In this document: piece after piece, positions 34,918 through 44,277 of the stretch | Position numbering within the stretch: the stretch's first letter is position 1 | Layout: each line of letters starts with the position of its first letter | Notes under the pieces: generated by a model | Told to the model about the DNA's origin: nothing | Database searches by the model: none | The model's input: the letters and a program-made list of their open reading frames with translations, nothing else | Program-made: the position numbers and the translations under genes | NCBI RefSeq assembly: GCF_013401995.1 | Contig: NZ_JACBJI010000001.1 | Span: forward strand, 556,905-620,904 | Source: Flavobacterium agri | GTDB taxonomy: Bacteria > Bacteroidota > Bacteroidia > Flavobacteriales > Flavobacteriaceae | DNA length: 64,000 nt | Direction of reading: 5' to 3'

Positions 34918-36072
34918 ATGGATTATCGCGAACTTTTCGACACGTTTAAGGAAAACACGATCAGCGGACGTTACATAACGCTCGAACACATCCTTCCGTT
35001 ATTAAAAAAACACAGTACGACCGGATTGGTCAAAGAAATTGGTCAGTCTGTCAAAGGAAAACCGCTGCTTGCGTATTACAAAGGACACGGAAAAACAAAA
35101 ATCCTGTTGTGGTCGCAAATGCACGGAAACGAGTCTACGGCGACCAAAGCGCTTTTCGATGTTTTTAATGTGTTGGATAGCGGGTCGGAGTTAGCCGCAA
35201 GATTACTAGCCGACTACACGTTCTGTTTCGTGCCCATGCTCAATCCCGACGGGGCAAAGGCGTATACGCGTGAAAATGCGAACACAGTCGATCTGAACAG
35301 GGATTTTCACAATCTTTCACAGCCTGAAAGCCGAGCACTTACCGAGCTTTTCGAACAATTCGAACCCGATTACTGCTACAACCTTCACGACCAACGTACG
35401 ATCTTCGGGGCCGGAAATACCGGAAAACCCGCTACGATTTCGTTCCTGTCTCCGGCCTATAATCACAATCGCGACATGAATATTACACGTGAAAAGGCGG
35501 TACATATAATCTTGGCGATGAATTCGACTTTACAGGCTTTAATTCCCGGGCAGGTAGGAAGATTCGACGATTCGTTCAACATCAATTGCGTGGGTGATAA
35601 CTTCCAGTTCCGCGGTGTTCCGACCATTTTGATAGAAGCCGGGCATTATCCCGAAGATTACCAGCGTGAGCAAACACGGTTTTATTTCTTCGTGGCTTTA
35701 CTGTCTGGATTTGAGCGAATTCACGAAAACGATATAGTTAACAACGCAATTGAAGAATATTTAAATATTCCTCAAAATATGACGCCGTTTTTTGATTTTG
35801 TGTACAGAAATGTCAGAATAAATTATGATGGTATTGATAAAATCACGAATTTTGCAGCGCAATTCAAAGAAGAACTTGTCGGAAATTCCGTCCAATTTAA
35901 CGCATACGTTTCACAGATAGGCGATTTGGAAAATAACTTCGGGCATTTCGAACTTGACGCAAAAGGCGCTGTTTTTACCAATGACGGGCAAAATTTTCCC
36001 GAAATCGGCCAAAAAGCCAATTTTAACTTAGGAAACGATGTTAAAATTGTTAATGGTTTAAAAAAAATGTAG
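34918..36072 (+). CDS. M14-family zinc carboxypeptidase-like protein
   Basis: The 384-residue protein has the M14 zinc motif WSQMHGNES (His and Glu), then VDLNRDFHNLSQPESRA and a third ligand in YNLHDQ. The catalytic Glu is probably in ILIEAGHY. A C-terminal domain of about 100 residues follows. No signal peptide is evident with the start at 34918 (MDYRELFDTF), so it is probably cytoplasmic. An upstream frame to 34804 is excluded because a -7 box lies within it. Confidence 0.87.
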   Translation: MDYRELFDTFKENTISGRYITLEHILPLLKKHSTTGLVKEIGQSVKGKPLLAYYKGHGKTKILLWSQMHGNESTATKALFDVFNVLDSGSELAARLLADYTFCFVPMLNPDGAKAYTRENANTVDLNRDFHNLSQPESRALTELFEQFEPDYCYNLHDQRTIFGAGNTGKPATISFLSPAYNHNRDMNITREKAVHIILAMNSTLQALIPGQVGRFDDSFNINCVGDNFQFRGVPTILIEAGHYPEDYQREQTRFYFFVALLSGFERIHENDIVNNAIEEYLNIPQNMTPFFDFVYRNVRINYDGIDKITNFAAQFKEELVGNSVQFNAYVSQIGDLENNFGHFELDAKGAVFTNDGQNFPEIGQKANFNLGNDVKIVNGLKKM

Positions 36073-36156
36073 TCTTTTCGTTTTTTTATTAAATAAAAAA
36101 TATTTCTTTTGTATTGCTAAGACAATTCAAAGACCGATAAAAACAAATACACAATT

Positions 36157-36636
36157 ATGAGCAAGTTTCGTTTAGATGAAGTCGATCACCAGATTTTGGA
36201 CATGTTGATTGACAATACCCGCGTACCGTTCACTGACATCGCCAAAAAACTTTTGATTTCTGCCGGAACAGTCCACGTGAGAGTCAAGAAAATGGAAGAC
36301 GCCGGAATCATCATGGGTTCTTCTTTGACGCTTGATTATGAAAAACTTGGTTATTCTTTCATCGCTTACGTGGGGGTTTTCCTTAACAATACTTCACAGA
36401 CCAAATTCGTTTTGGAACGGATCAACGAAATCCCGTTCGTAACCGTTGCCCACGTGACTACAGGAAAGTTCAACATTTTCTGTAAAATCCGTGCGAAAGA
36501 CACCAAACATGCCAAGGACGTCATTTTCATGATAGACGACATCGACGGCGTTTACCGCACGGAAACCATGATTTCACTAGAGGAAAGCATCAACGACAAA
36601 AAACGTCTGATGCACACGATCTTCAAAAATATGTAA
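36157..36636 (+). CDS. Lrp/AsnC family transcriptional regulator
   Basis: The 159-residue protein has an N-terminal helix-turn-helix (VDHQILDMLIDNTRVPFTDI, then AKKLLISAGTVHVRVKKMED) and a C-terminal RAM effector domain (about residues 70-150). It is a feast/famine regulator that commonly binds an amino acid. It is followed by a terminator and then PEP carboxylase, so it is not part of that transcript. Targets unknown. Confidence 0.94.
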   Translation: MSKFRLDEVDHQILDMLIDNTRVPFTDIAKKLLISAGTVHVRVKKMEDAGIIMGSSLTLDYEKLGYSFIAYVGVFLNNTSQTKFVLERINEIPFVTVAHVTTGKFNIFCKIRAKDTKHAKDVIFMIDDIDGVYRTETMISLEESINDKKRLMHTIFKNM

Positions 36637-36658
36637 GCCAACGACTTAACAAGTTATG

Positions 36659-36687
36659 AACCCCGACGGTACGTTCGGGGTTTTTTT
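36659..36687 (+). terminator. Intrinsic terminator after the Lrp gene
   Basis: An 8-bp stem (36659-36666 with 36675-36682) ends in a seven-T tract, 27 bases before the ppc ATG. Confidence 0.85.
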
Positions 36688-36713
36688 ATACCTTAAAGCA
36701 AAAAACAAGACCC

Positions 36714-39287
36714 ATGTATACGCCTGCCAAAATGGAGCGTTTCGAAAGGAACGTGCTCTCTAAATACAATGTGTACAACAGCGTTTTCCTTACGCTTCCG
36801 TTTGATGCCATAGACAACACAGGTGCATTTTTACCTTTGTTTACCGAAGTTTGCGAAAAAGGATTTGCCAAACAGGAAACGCCCGAACAGATCGTAGACT
36901 TTTTCGTAGGCAAGTATTTGGACAATCCGACCGAGAAGGAGCGCATCGATCTGATGTTCCGTTTCATCCAATATATAGAACGACAGATCGTACTTTTCGA
37001 TGCGATCGAGGATGCGGCTTTTCCGGTCGTGAACAATCTCGAAGGAAAAGGCTCGCTGCGTGAGGTTCGCGATGCCGCCGAAACCGATGATTTGCGTGAA
37101 AGACTAAAGGGTTTTCTCGATGAATTCAAGGTCAGGACGGTTTTGACCGCGCATCCGACCCAATTTTATCCGGGATCCGTTTTGGGCATCATCACCGATT
37201 TGACCGAAGCCGTGCGCACCGACAATCTTTATGAAATCAAGCGATTGCTTTCCCAACTCGGCAAGACGCCTTTCCTCAAAAAAGAAAAACCGACACCTTT
37301 CGACGAAGCCGTGAGTCTTGTATGGTATCTCGAAAACGTATTTTACGATACCTGCGGCGATATAGTCGATTTTCTTTGCCGCAACGTCTATCAAGGCGAC
37401 CGCATGAAAGGTTCGATTTTAAGCCTTGGATTCTGGCCAGGAGGCGACCGTGACGGAAATCCGTTCGTGACGACCGAAATCACGTATAAGGTAGCCGACC
37501 GCCTGCGTACTTCGATCCTCAAATGCTACTATCGCGACATGCGCAAATTGAGACGCAAGATCACATTTTCGAAAGTAGAGGCGATGGTAATCGAACTCGA
37601 GTCCAAAATTTACCGTTCGGCATTCAGTCCCGAAGGAGAACTTTTCCTTTCACCCGACGAATTCAAGTCGGCTTTGCTTGAAATCAGGAAAATAATTGTC
37701 GACCAACACCAATCTTTGTATGTAGAAGAAGTCGATTCGTTACTAAACAAACTCCAAGTATTCGGTTTTCATTTCGCTTCCTTGGATATACGCCAGAACA
37801 GCCATATCCACAATGCGGTGATCGAAAAAATAAGTCATACAGAAAATTCGGATTTGCCGCAGGATTACATCGAGCTCGACGAACAAAGACGTATGGAAAT
37901 CGCCTCGCTAATACATTCCGAAAAAAACACGCCCGATTTGGGCGACGAACTCGCCAACCAAACGCTCGATTCGATGAAGGCGATGCGCGAAATCCAACAA
38001 AAAAGCGGTGAATTGGCGTGCAACCGATACATCATCAGCAATAACGAAAGCGCGTTGAACGTGTTGGAAACTTTGGCGATGTTCAAATTGTCGGGTTGGC
38101 AAAATCCGTCGGTCGATATCGTACCGCTTTTCGAGGCCGTTGAAGACTTGCGACGCGCCGACAAGATCATGGAACAGCTTTACACGAATCCCGAGTATGC
38201 GCGCCATCTCGAAAATCGCAATAAGACGCAGACCGTAATGCTCGGCTTCTCGGACGGGACGAAAGACGGCGGTTATCTCATGGCCAACTGGAGCATTTAC
38301 AAAGCCAAGGAAACCATCACGGCCATGTCGCGCAAATACGGCATCAAAGTCATTTTCTTTGACGGTCGCGGCGGTCCACCCGCACGAGGCGGCGGAAAGA
38401 CACATAAATTCTATGCTTCTCTAGGGTCGCAGATCGAAAACCACGAAATCCAGCTTACGATACAGGGACAGACCATCAGCTCGAATTTTGGGACCGAAGA
38501 TTCGTGTCGCTACAATCTTGAGAATTTGTTGAGCGCGGGCATCAACAACGGGATTTTCGACAAAGGAAAGAACGATTTGTCTGAAGACGATAAGAAACTG
38601 CTCGACGATTTGTCTGAACTCGGATATAAAAAGTACACCGATTTCAAGAACCACCCGAAATTCCTGCCGTTTCTTCAGGATATGAGCGCGCTCAAATATT
38701 ATTCGATGCTCAATATCGGCAGCCGTCCGGCCAAACGCAACAAAGGAAGCCAGCTCAATTTCGGCGATTTACGTGCGATTCCGTTCGTTGGTGCATGGAG
38801 TATGCTCAAAATCAACGTTCCCGGATTTTTCGGCGTCGGGGCGGCACTCAAGGCATTCGAAGAAAACGGCCGATGGAAAGACGTGCAGGAATTGTTCGAT
38901 CGTTCGCTTTTCTTCAGGACGTTGCTCGAAAACAGTATGATGTCGCTCGCCAAATCGTTTATGCCGTTAACCGCTTATATGAAGGATGATGCCGAATTCG
39001 GCGAATTCTGGACCGTGATTTTCGACGAGTATCAAGAAACGAAACGCTTGTTGCTCAAAATCGCGGGTCATGCCACGCTTATGGAGAATTATCCCGACGG
39101 AAAAGCTTCGATCGACATACGCGAACACATCGTATTGCCGCTGCTCGTGATCCAGCAGTATTCGCTTCAGCGCATAAACGAAATCCAAAAACAACCGAAA
39201 CCCGACGAAAATCTGATAGCCGTATACGAAAAACTCGTCACACGCGCCTTGTTCGGGAATACCAATGCCAGTAGAAACTCCGCTTAA
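36714..39287 (+). CDS. ppc: Phosphoenolpyruvate carboxylase
   Basis: This 857-residue enzyme carboxylates PEP to oxaloacetate to refill the TCA cycle. The catalytic His is in VLTAHPTQFYPGSVL, the substrate loop in GFWPGGDRDGNPFVT and the glycine-rich loop in FFDGRGGPPARGGG. This differs from the usual HPTEA and FHGRGGSVGRGGGP, as I recall for the Bacteroidota form. The C-terminus ends NTNASRNSA instead of the typical QNTG, so the last loop also differs. A DinB-like gene follows 2 bases after the stop. Confidence 0.95.
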   Translation: MYTPAKMERFERNVLSKYNVYNSVFLTLPFDAIDNTGAFLPLFTEVCEKGFAKQETPEQIVDFFVGKYLDNPTEKERIDLMFRFIQYIERQIVLFDAIEDAAFPVVNNLEGKGSLREVRDAAETDDLRERLKGFLDEFKVRTVLTAHPTQFYPGSVLGIITDLTEAVRTDNLYEIKRLLSQLGKTPFLKKEKPTPFDEAVSLVWYLENVFYDTCGDIVDFLCRNVYQGDRMKGSILSLGFWPGGDRDGNPFVTTEITYKVADRLRTSILKCYYRDMRKLRRKITFSKVEAMVIELESKIYRSAFSPEGELFLSPDEFKSALLEIRKIIVDQHQSLYVEEVDSLLNKLQVFGFHFASLDIRQNSHIHNAVIEKISHTENSDLPQDYIELDEQRRMEIASLIHSEKNTPDLGDELANQTLDSMKAMREIQQKSGELACNRYIISNNESALNVLETLAMFKLSGWQNPSVDIVPLFEAVEDLRRADKIMEQLYTNPEYARHLENRNKTQTVMLGFSDGTKDGGYLMANWSIYKAKETITAMSRKYGIKVIFFDGRGGPPARGGGKTHKFYASLGSQIENHEIQLTIQGQTISSNFGTEDSCRYNLENLLSAGINNGIFDKGKNDLSEDDKKLLDDLSELGYKKYTDFKNHPKFLPFLQDMSALKYYSMLNIGSRPAKRNKGSQLNFGDLRAIPFVGAWSMLKINVPGFFGVGAALKAFEENGRWKDVQELFDRSLFFRTLLENSMMSLAKSFMPLTAYMKDDAEFGEFWTVIFDEYQETKRLLLKIAGHATLMENYPDGKASIDIREHIVLPLLVIQQYSLQRINEIQKQPKPDENLIAVYEKLVTRALFGNTNASRNSA

Positions 39288-39289
39288 AT

Positions 39290-39805
39290 ATGAAACCAAG
39301 CCAATTGCAGCCGGGCGAATATCCGGCTTATCAAAAAACGTATATCGACACGGTAGACGAGGTCGATCTGATCGAGGAACTTGAAATTTCGCTGCATCGC
39401 TTCATCCGATTCGTGCGCGAAATCCCGATGGACAAATTCGATTACAGATACGCCGAGGGAAAATGGACAATCAAGGAAATCATCCAACACATCATAGATG
39501 CGGAACGTATTTTCGCATATCGTGCATTGGCTTTCGCGAGGAACGACAAGACTTCATTGCCCGGTTTCGAAGAAAACGATTATGCCGACGAATCGAACGG
39601 GAATTCACGCCACCTGACTTCGCTTCTCAACGAATTGTCGGAAGTGCGCCATTCGAACATTTCGCTTTTCAAGTCGTTTACGCCTGAAATGTTGTTGCGT
39701 ATCGGGACGGCGAACGGGAATCCTAATTCGGTACGGGCTTTGGGTTTTGCGATCATCGGGCATCAAAACCATCACCAAAACGTGTATCAGGAACGTTACC
39801 TGTGA
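39290..39805 (+). CDS. DinB-like metal-binding protein
   Basis: The 171-residue protein is a DinB/YfiT four-helix bundle with metal ligands in IIQHIIDAERIFAYRAL and GHQNHHQNVYQERYL. Its N-terminal LQPGEYPAYQKTYIDTV matches the pattern of the DfsB group. It follows ppc by 2 bases and is probably translated from the same message, although a functional link is not known. This is the second DinB-type gene in the window; the other is at 18079. Confidence 0.9.
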   Translation: MKPSQLQPGEYPAYQKTYIDTVDEVDLIEELEISLHRFIRFVREIPMDKFDYRYAEGKWTIKEIIQHIIDAERIFAYRALAFARNDKTSLPGFEENDYADESNGNSRHLTSLLNELSEVRHSNISLFKSFTPEMLLRIGTANGNPNSVRALGFAIIGHQNHHQNVYQERYL

Positions 39806-39828
39806 TTTTTAGTCACGGATTTGAGGAT

Positions 39829-40338
39829 TTAGATCACTTTAATCCTTGAATCGCGGTCTAAATATTTTTTGATGACCGACCACGATTCAAGTTTCGTTTC
39901 GAATTTCATCGTATTGGCCGGACTCGTCGAAGGCATCACGATTTGCGGCAACGAGATCGAATCGCCGAAAGTCTTCACGAACAAACGATGGCTTTCCTTT
40001 CCGTTGAAAACGACTGCTTTGATATTTGGATAGGCGGCAAGCAATTCCCGAATTTTGTTCGGGATCCCATTTTTGATATTGGAGTCGAGGCTACCTTCGC
40101 GATGGCAACTTTCGAGTACATCCCAAAGCGCGATGCCGTTTTCGATGAGCAGTTTCTTGCGAAGTTCAAATTCTGACGGAACGGGAAGTTCATCGAAAAG
40201 CGAGAACAGGATTTTCCAAAACGCGTTTTGCGGATGTGCATAATACTGCTGTTTTTGCAGCGATTGCACACCGGGCATCGTTCCTAACACGAGGATTTTT
40301 GAGTTAGCGTCTGCCAGCGCAGGAAAAGAACAGATCAT
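39829..40338 (-). CDS. DNA-deoxyinosine/uracil glycosylase-like protein
   Basis: The 169-residue product belongs to the uracil-DNA glycosylase superfamily (Mug/DNA-deoxyinosine glycosylase group). It has ILVLGTMPGVQSLQKQQYYA (active-site loop), NAFWKILF and MPSTSPAN. It removes damaged or deaminated bases from DNA. The start is ATG at 40338 (MICSFPALADANSK), which overlaps the preceding TGA by four bases. The longer frame to 40530 lies inside the upstream gene. Confidence 0.9.
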   Translation of the reverse strand: MICSFPALADANSKILVLGTMPGVQSLQKQQYYAHPQNAFWKILFSLFDELPVPSEFELRKKLLIENGIALWDVLESCHREGSLDSNIKNGIPNKIRELLAAYPNIKAVVFNGKESHRLFVKTFGDSISLPQIVMPSTSPANTMKFETKLESWSVIKKYLDRDSRIKVI

Positions 40339-41135
40339 TTTTTGAAAGCGGTTATAGAATAGACCATAGGAATATGGTTGCCCAAATGCTTGATGCGGAA
40401 TTTTCCGGGCTCGAATTCCTCGGTTTGGTTGAAGCAATCGTATGGAGAATAATCGTACTCGTTGAACTTCTGTATAGTCAATCCGTTTGAAATCAAGCTC
40501 GTAAAGACTTCGGAAAGCGAATGATTCCACGAAATGGTTTTATTGACGATGTCGGATTCTTTTTCGGCGTAAGTACCTGTAGATTCTTCGAGTATCGGAT
40601 CGGATTTGAAATAATTATACGTGATTTTCGAAAAATCGTCGTCGTACATCCAAATGACGGGATGGAATTCGGCGAACACGAATTTTCCGCCTGGTTTCAG
40701 GAAATGGCTGATGACTTTGGCCCATTTGTCGAGGTCGGGAAGCCAACCGATCGTACCGTAAGACGTAAAGACGATGTCAAATTCCTGATACATGCGATTC
40801 GGAAGGTCATAAATATCGGAACAGATAAAACTAGCATCGGCGTCGAGGTCTTTAGCGAGTTTTTCGGCGACATCGATCGCTTTGTCCGAAAAATCGACCC
40901 CAACGGTCGTCGCGCCCATTCTTGCCAATGAAATCGTGTCCTGTCCGAAATGGCATTGCAGATGCAAAATCCTTTTATCTTTTACATTTCCGAGCAATTC
41001 GAATTCGATCTGCTGAAGCGTGTTTTTTCCGTCCAAAAAATCCTGTTGCTTGTAAAAGTCGGAGTTTACATGGACGTTTACTTTTTCGTTCCAGGTTTTG
41101 CGGTTGATGTCGAGATAGTCATTTTCTTGACTCAT
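40335..41135 (-). CDS. Class I SAM-dependent methyltransferase
   Basis: The 266-residue protein has a class I Rossmann methyltransferase core. SAM-binding motif I is ILHLQCHFGQDTISLARMGA, motif II is VGVDFSDKAI, and motif III is DIVFTSYGTI. Substrate unknown. It is coupled by a four-base overlap to the glycosylase gene. The genes are transcribed together from upstream, and no promoter match is evident. Confidence 0.9.
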   Translation of the reverse strand: MSQENDYLDINRKTWNEKVNVHVNSDFYKQQDFLDGKNTLQQIEFELLGNVKDKRILHLQCHFGQDTISLARMGATTVGVDFSDKAIDVAEKLAKDLDADASFICSDIYDLPNRMYQEFDIVFTSYGTIGWLPDLDKWAKVISHFLKPGGKFVFAEFHPVIWMYDDDFSKITYNYFKSDPILEESTGTYAEKESDIVNKTISWNHSLSEVFTSLISNGLTIQKFNEYDYSPYDCFNQTEEFEPGKFRIKHLGNHIPMVYSITAFKK

Positions 41136-41172
41136 GGGTTGATTTTTTGGTAATTTACAAACAAATTTTTTG

Positions 41173-41288
41173 GAACGCCGATAACGCTGAAAGACGCAGA
41201 TTTTCTCAGATTTTTTTCATTCCACTAAAAACTGACTCTCAAACAGAATCAGCGAAAATCAGCATGATTCTGTGTTCTCAACGTTCCT
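41173..41288. repeat. Degenerate inverted repeat with CAGATTTTC/GAAAATCAG units
   Basis: Left units (about 41173-41217) and complementary right units (about 41248-41288) resemble the CGCAGATT-type repeats often seen between flavobacterial genes. The pairing is imperfect. Confidence 0.35.
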
Positions 41289-41307
41289 TAAAACTTAGTG
41301 TCTTCAC

Positions 41308-41334
41308 AAAAAAAAAGGAATCCTTTCGGATTCC
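41308..41334 (-). terminator. Terminator of the speA operon
   Basis: A 7-bp stem (41317-41323 with 41328-41334) has a four-base loop, followed on the minus strand by nine T residues. It lies six bases after the stop of the acidic-protein gene. Confidence 0.9.
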
Positions 41335-41340
41335 CTTATA

Positions 41341-41793
41341 CTATTTTTCGTCTTCTTCGTCTTCGTCCTCATCGTCGCCGTAGTCCTTGTCGTCCTCATC
41401 GTCGAAGTCTTCATCGTCGTCATCGTCTCCGTCTTCATCTTCGCCTCGGCTGCGTTTCGGCTTGTCGGCATCATCATCTTCTTCGTCTTCTTCCTCGTCT
41501 GCAGAAGGCGCATCCTCGTCGTCGATGTCCATTTTGATGGAATCGATCGGTTCTGCGATGTCGTCGATATCATTGTCGTCGTCGAATTTCTCGAGACGGC
41601 TCGCAAGTTTGGTACTTACTTTTACCAGATAAATCGTGTCCTCGGTGCGGACTTCAACGGCTTCTACAAGTTCGTTCTGGGCGTTGCGGAAACGGATGAT
41701 ATGCGAATCGTCATATCCGTCCGGGAATTTTTCCAGAAGCAAGGTCAGGATTTCGTTGGTCAGTTTGTTATAGTCTACAATTACGCGTTTCAT
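41341..41793 (-). CDS. Acidic-tail protein of the speA operon
   Basis: The 150-residue protein has an ordered N-terminal domain (about residues 1-75, MKRVIVDYNKLTNEILTLLL, then EKFPDGYDD and AVEVRTEDTIYLVKV). Its second half is nearly all Asp and Glu with few basic residues and is probably disordered. Homologues recalled from Flavobacterium share the N-terminal part. The layout recalls the delta subunit of RNA polymerase in Firmicutes (folded domain plus acidic tail), but I see no homology. It is the last gene of the speA operon, 9 bases after the preceding gene. Function unknown. Confidence 0.8.
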   Translation of the reverse strand: MKRVIVDYNKLTNEILTLLLEKFPDGYDDSHIIRFRNAQNELVEAVEVRTEDTIYLVKVSTKLASRLEKFDDDNDIDDIAEPIDSIKMDIDDEDAPSADEEEDEEDDDADKPKRSRGEDEDGDDDDDEDFDDEDDKDYGDDEDEDEEDEK

Positions 41794-41802
41794 AAGCAGA
41801 GG

Positions 41803-42774
41803 TTACATGTCTAAAAGGTAAGCGAAAATAAGCGGAGCCACGATTGTCGCATCCGATTCTATGATAAATTTGGGCGTGTTGATGTCAAGTTTTCCCCAAG
41901 TGATCTTCTCGTTCGGGACGGCGCCCGAATACGATCCGTAACTTGTGGTGGAATCGGAAATCTGGCAGAAATAGCTCCAGAACGGAATGTCGTGCATTTC
42001 CATATCCTGATACAGCATAGGAACGACGCAAATAGGGAAGTCACCTGCGATTCCGCCTCCGATTTGGAAAAATCCGATGCCGTTGTCTGAATTCTTGGTG
42101 TAATAATCGGCGAGATACGTCATGTATTCGATACCCGATTTCATCGTAGTGGCCTTAAGCTCGCCTTTGATCACGTAAGATGCGAAGATGTTACCCATTG
42201 TGGAATCTTCCCAACCCGGAACGACGATCGGCAGGTTCTTTTCCGCGGCGGCGTACATCCACGAATCTTTCAAATCGATTTCGTAATATTCTTCGAGAAC
42301 GCCCGAAAGCAGCATCTTGTACATGAATTCGTGCGGGAAATAACGCTCTCCGTTGTCGTCGGCGTCTTTCCAGATCTTGTAGATGTGTTTCTGCAGGCGA
42401 CGGAACGCTTCGTGCTCCGGAATACAAGTGTCGGTCACGCGGTTGAGTCCGCGCTCGAGCAAATCCCATTCTTGCTGCGGTGTCAAATCGCGGTAATTCG
42501 GAACTCTTTCGTAATGGGAGTGGGCCACGAGGTTCATGATGTCTTCCTCGAGGTTGGCTCCGGTACACGAGATGATCTGTACTTTGTCGCGACGGATCAT
42601 TTCGGCGAAAATTTTGCCAAGTTCAGCCGTACTCATCGCGCCTGCAAGCGTCACCATCATTTTCGCACCCGAATTCAGTTGGTCTTCGTAGGCTTTCGCC
42701 GCGTCTACCAAGGCTGCCGAGTTAAAATGCAGGTAATACTTTTCAATAAACTGGCTAATTGGTCCTTTACTCAT
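41803..42774 (-). CDS. Deoxyhypusine-synthase-like protein
   Basis: The 323-residue protein belongs to the deoxyhypusine synthase family. A conserved NAD-site-like segment is MMVTLAGAMSTAELGKIF. The C-terminal SGAVPNEKITWGKL retains the lysine of the human SWGK motif, which carries the enzyme intermediate. Bacteria have no eIF5A, and some bacterial homologues make homospermidine or related polyamines. The pairing with speA favours a polyamine role, an inference. It is in the middle of a three-gene operon (42 bases to speA and 9 to the acidic-protein gene). Confidence 0.88.
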   Translation of the reverse strand: MSKGPISQFIEKYYLHFNSAALVDAAKAYEDQLNSGAKMMVTLAGAMSTAELGKIFAEMIRRDKVQIISCTGANLEEDIMNLVAHSHYERVPNYRDLTPQQEWDLLERGLNRVTDTCIPEHEAFRRLQKHIYKIWKDADDNGERYFPHEFMYKMLLSGVLEEYYEIDLKDSWMYAAAEKNLPIVVPGWEDSTMGNIFASYVIKGELKATTMKSGIEYMTYLADYYTKNSDNGIGFFQIGGGIAGDFPICVVPMLYQDMEMHDIPFWSYFCQISDSTTSYGSYSGAVPNEKITWGKLDINTPKFIIESDATIVAPLIFAYLLDM

Positions 42775-42816
42775 TGTCGTTGTAATCTTGTTGTTGTCTT
42801 AGCTTTCAAAAATAAA

Positions 42817-44220
42817 TTATTTTTCGTCGTAACCTAGAATTTTAAGCACGTCTTCCGATTTCTGTTCCGGAGAGAACACTTCTGTAGCCAAAATCCCATT
42901 TTCGTCACGATCGATCAAAATATGTTTCGGTTGCGGAATCAAACAGTGGTGCAAACCGCCGAATCCACCGATGGTTTCCTGGTAAGCGCCCGTGTTGAAG
43001 AATCCGATATAAAGCGGTTTTTCCTTGTTGTATTTCGGAAGATATACCGCGTTCATGTGTTGTTCAGAGTTGTAATAATCGTCCGAATCGCACGTCAATC
43101 CGCCCAAAAGCACGCGTTCGTACGTGTCGTTCCAACGGTTCACGGCCAGCATCACGAAACGTTTCGAGATCGCCCATGAATCGGGTAGGGTCGTGATGAA
43201 AGACGAATCGATCATGTTCCATTTCTCGCGGTCGTTCTGCTGCTTCTGGTGGATGACTTCGTAAATCGCGCCACCGGATTCGCCAACTGTAAACGATCCG
43301 AATTCGGTAAAGATGTTAGGAACGGGAACTTCGGCCTCGTCGCAAGCGGTCTTGATTTGGTTGATGATCTCGTCTACCATATATTGGTAGTCGTATTCGA
43401 ACGCGAGCGAGTTCTTGATAGGGAAACCGCCACCGATGTTCAAACTGTCCAAAGTAGGACATTCGCGCTTGAGGCTGATGTACACTTTCAAACACTTCAA
43501 AAGTTCGTTCCAGTAATACGCCGTGTCGCGGATACCGGTGTTGATGAAGAAGTGCAGCATTTTAAGCTCGACCTGTTTGTTGTCGGCAATCGCTCTTTTA
43601 TAGAAAGGAACGATGTTTTTGTATCCGATGCCCAGGCGTGAAGTATAGAATTCGAATTTCGGTTCTTCTTCGGCTGCGATACGGATTCCGACTTTGACTT
43701 TTTTGGTTGGGACTTTTTCCAATATAAGGTCGAGTTCTTCGTAATTGTCGATTACCGGAATCGTCTTGGAATGCCCGCCGTTGATCAGACGCGCGATATT
43801 CTCGATGTATTCGTCGCGTTTGAACCCGTTGCAGACCACATAGGTATTTCGGTTGATCTTGCCTTTCTTGAGCAGGTTCTCGACGATGTTGATGTCGAAA
43901 GCCGAAGACGTCTCGATGTGGATGCTGTTCTTGAACGCCTCGTTCATCACGAACTCAAAATGAGAGCTTTTCGTGCAATAGCAATAGTGGTATTTGCCTT
44001 CATACCCACTTTTTTCCATCGCTTTCCTGAACCAGCCTTTGGCTTTGTTGATGTTGTTGGAAATCGCGGGAAGATACGTGAACTTCAAAGGCGTACCGTA
44101 TTCCTCGACGAGTTTCATCAAATCGATGTTGTGGAAAAGCAAGGTGTCTTTGTTGAGTCGGAATTCTTCCTGAGGAAAGTAGAAAGTCTGGTTTATGAGG
44201 TCGAAATATTTTGTATTCAT
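42817..44220 (-). CDS. speA: Arginine decarboxylase, PLP-dependent (alanine-racemase fold)
   Basis: This 467-residue decarboxylase has the fold-type III barrel. The PLP Lys is near residue 66 in YHYCYCTKSSHFEFV. A glycine-rich phosphate loop lies in LDSLNIGGGFPIKNS, and the active-site end is GGLTCDSDDYYN. It belongs to the biosynthetic arginine decarboxylases that make agmatine in polyamine synthesis. The gene is shorter than E. coli SpeA and is of the Bacteroidota type. A promoter and a 230-nt leader lie upstream. Confidence 0.9.
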   Translation of the reverse strand: MNTKYFDLINQTFYFPQEEFRLNKDTLLFHNIDLMKLVEEYGTPLKFTYLPAISNNINKAKGWFRKAMEKSGYEGKYHYCYCTKSSHFEFVMNEAFKNSIHIETSSAFDINIVENLLKKGKINRNTYVVCNGFKRDEYIENIARLINGGHSKTIPVIDNYEELDLILEKVPTKKVKVGIRIAAEEEPKFEFYTSRLGIGYKNIVPFYKRAIADNKQVELKMLHFFINTGIRDTAYYWNELLKCLKVYISLKRECPTLDSLNIGGGFPIKNSLAFEYDYQYMVDEIINQIKTACDEAEVPVPNIFTEFGSFTVGESGGAIYEVIHQKQQNDREKWNMIDSSFITTLPDSWAISKRFVMLAVNRWNDTYERVLLGGLTCDSDDYYNSEQHMNAVYLPKYNKEKPLYIGFFNTGAYQETIGGFGGLHHCLIPQPKHILIDRDENGILATEVFSPEQKSEDVLKILGYDEK

Positions 44221-44277
44221 TTAGTACCGGATTGAAATTGAAAAAGGTTTAAAAACAGTAGCGAATGCAAGCTGTCC

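Noticed and set aside
41387..41632. Ser-rich frames opposite the acidic-tail gene
   Set aside because: They are shadows made by the GAT/GAA repeats of the acidic tail read on the other strand.
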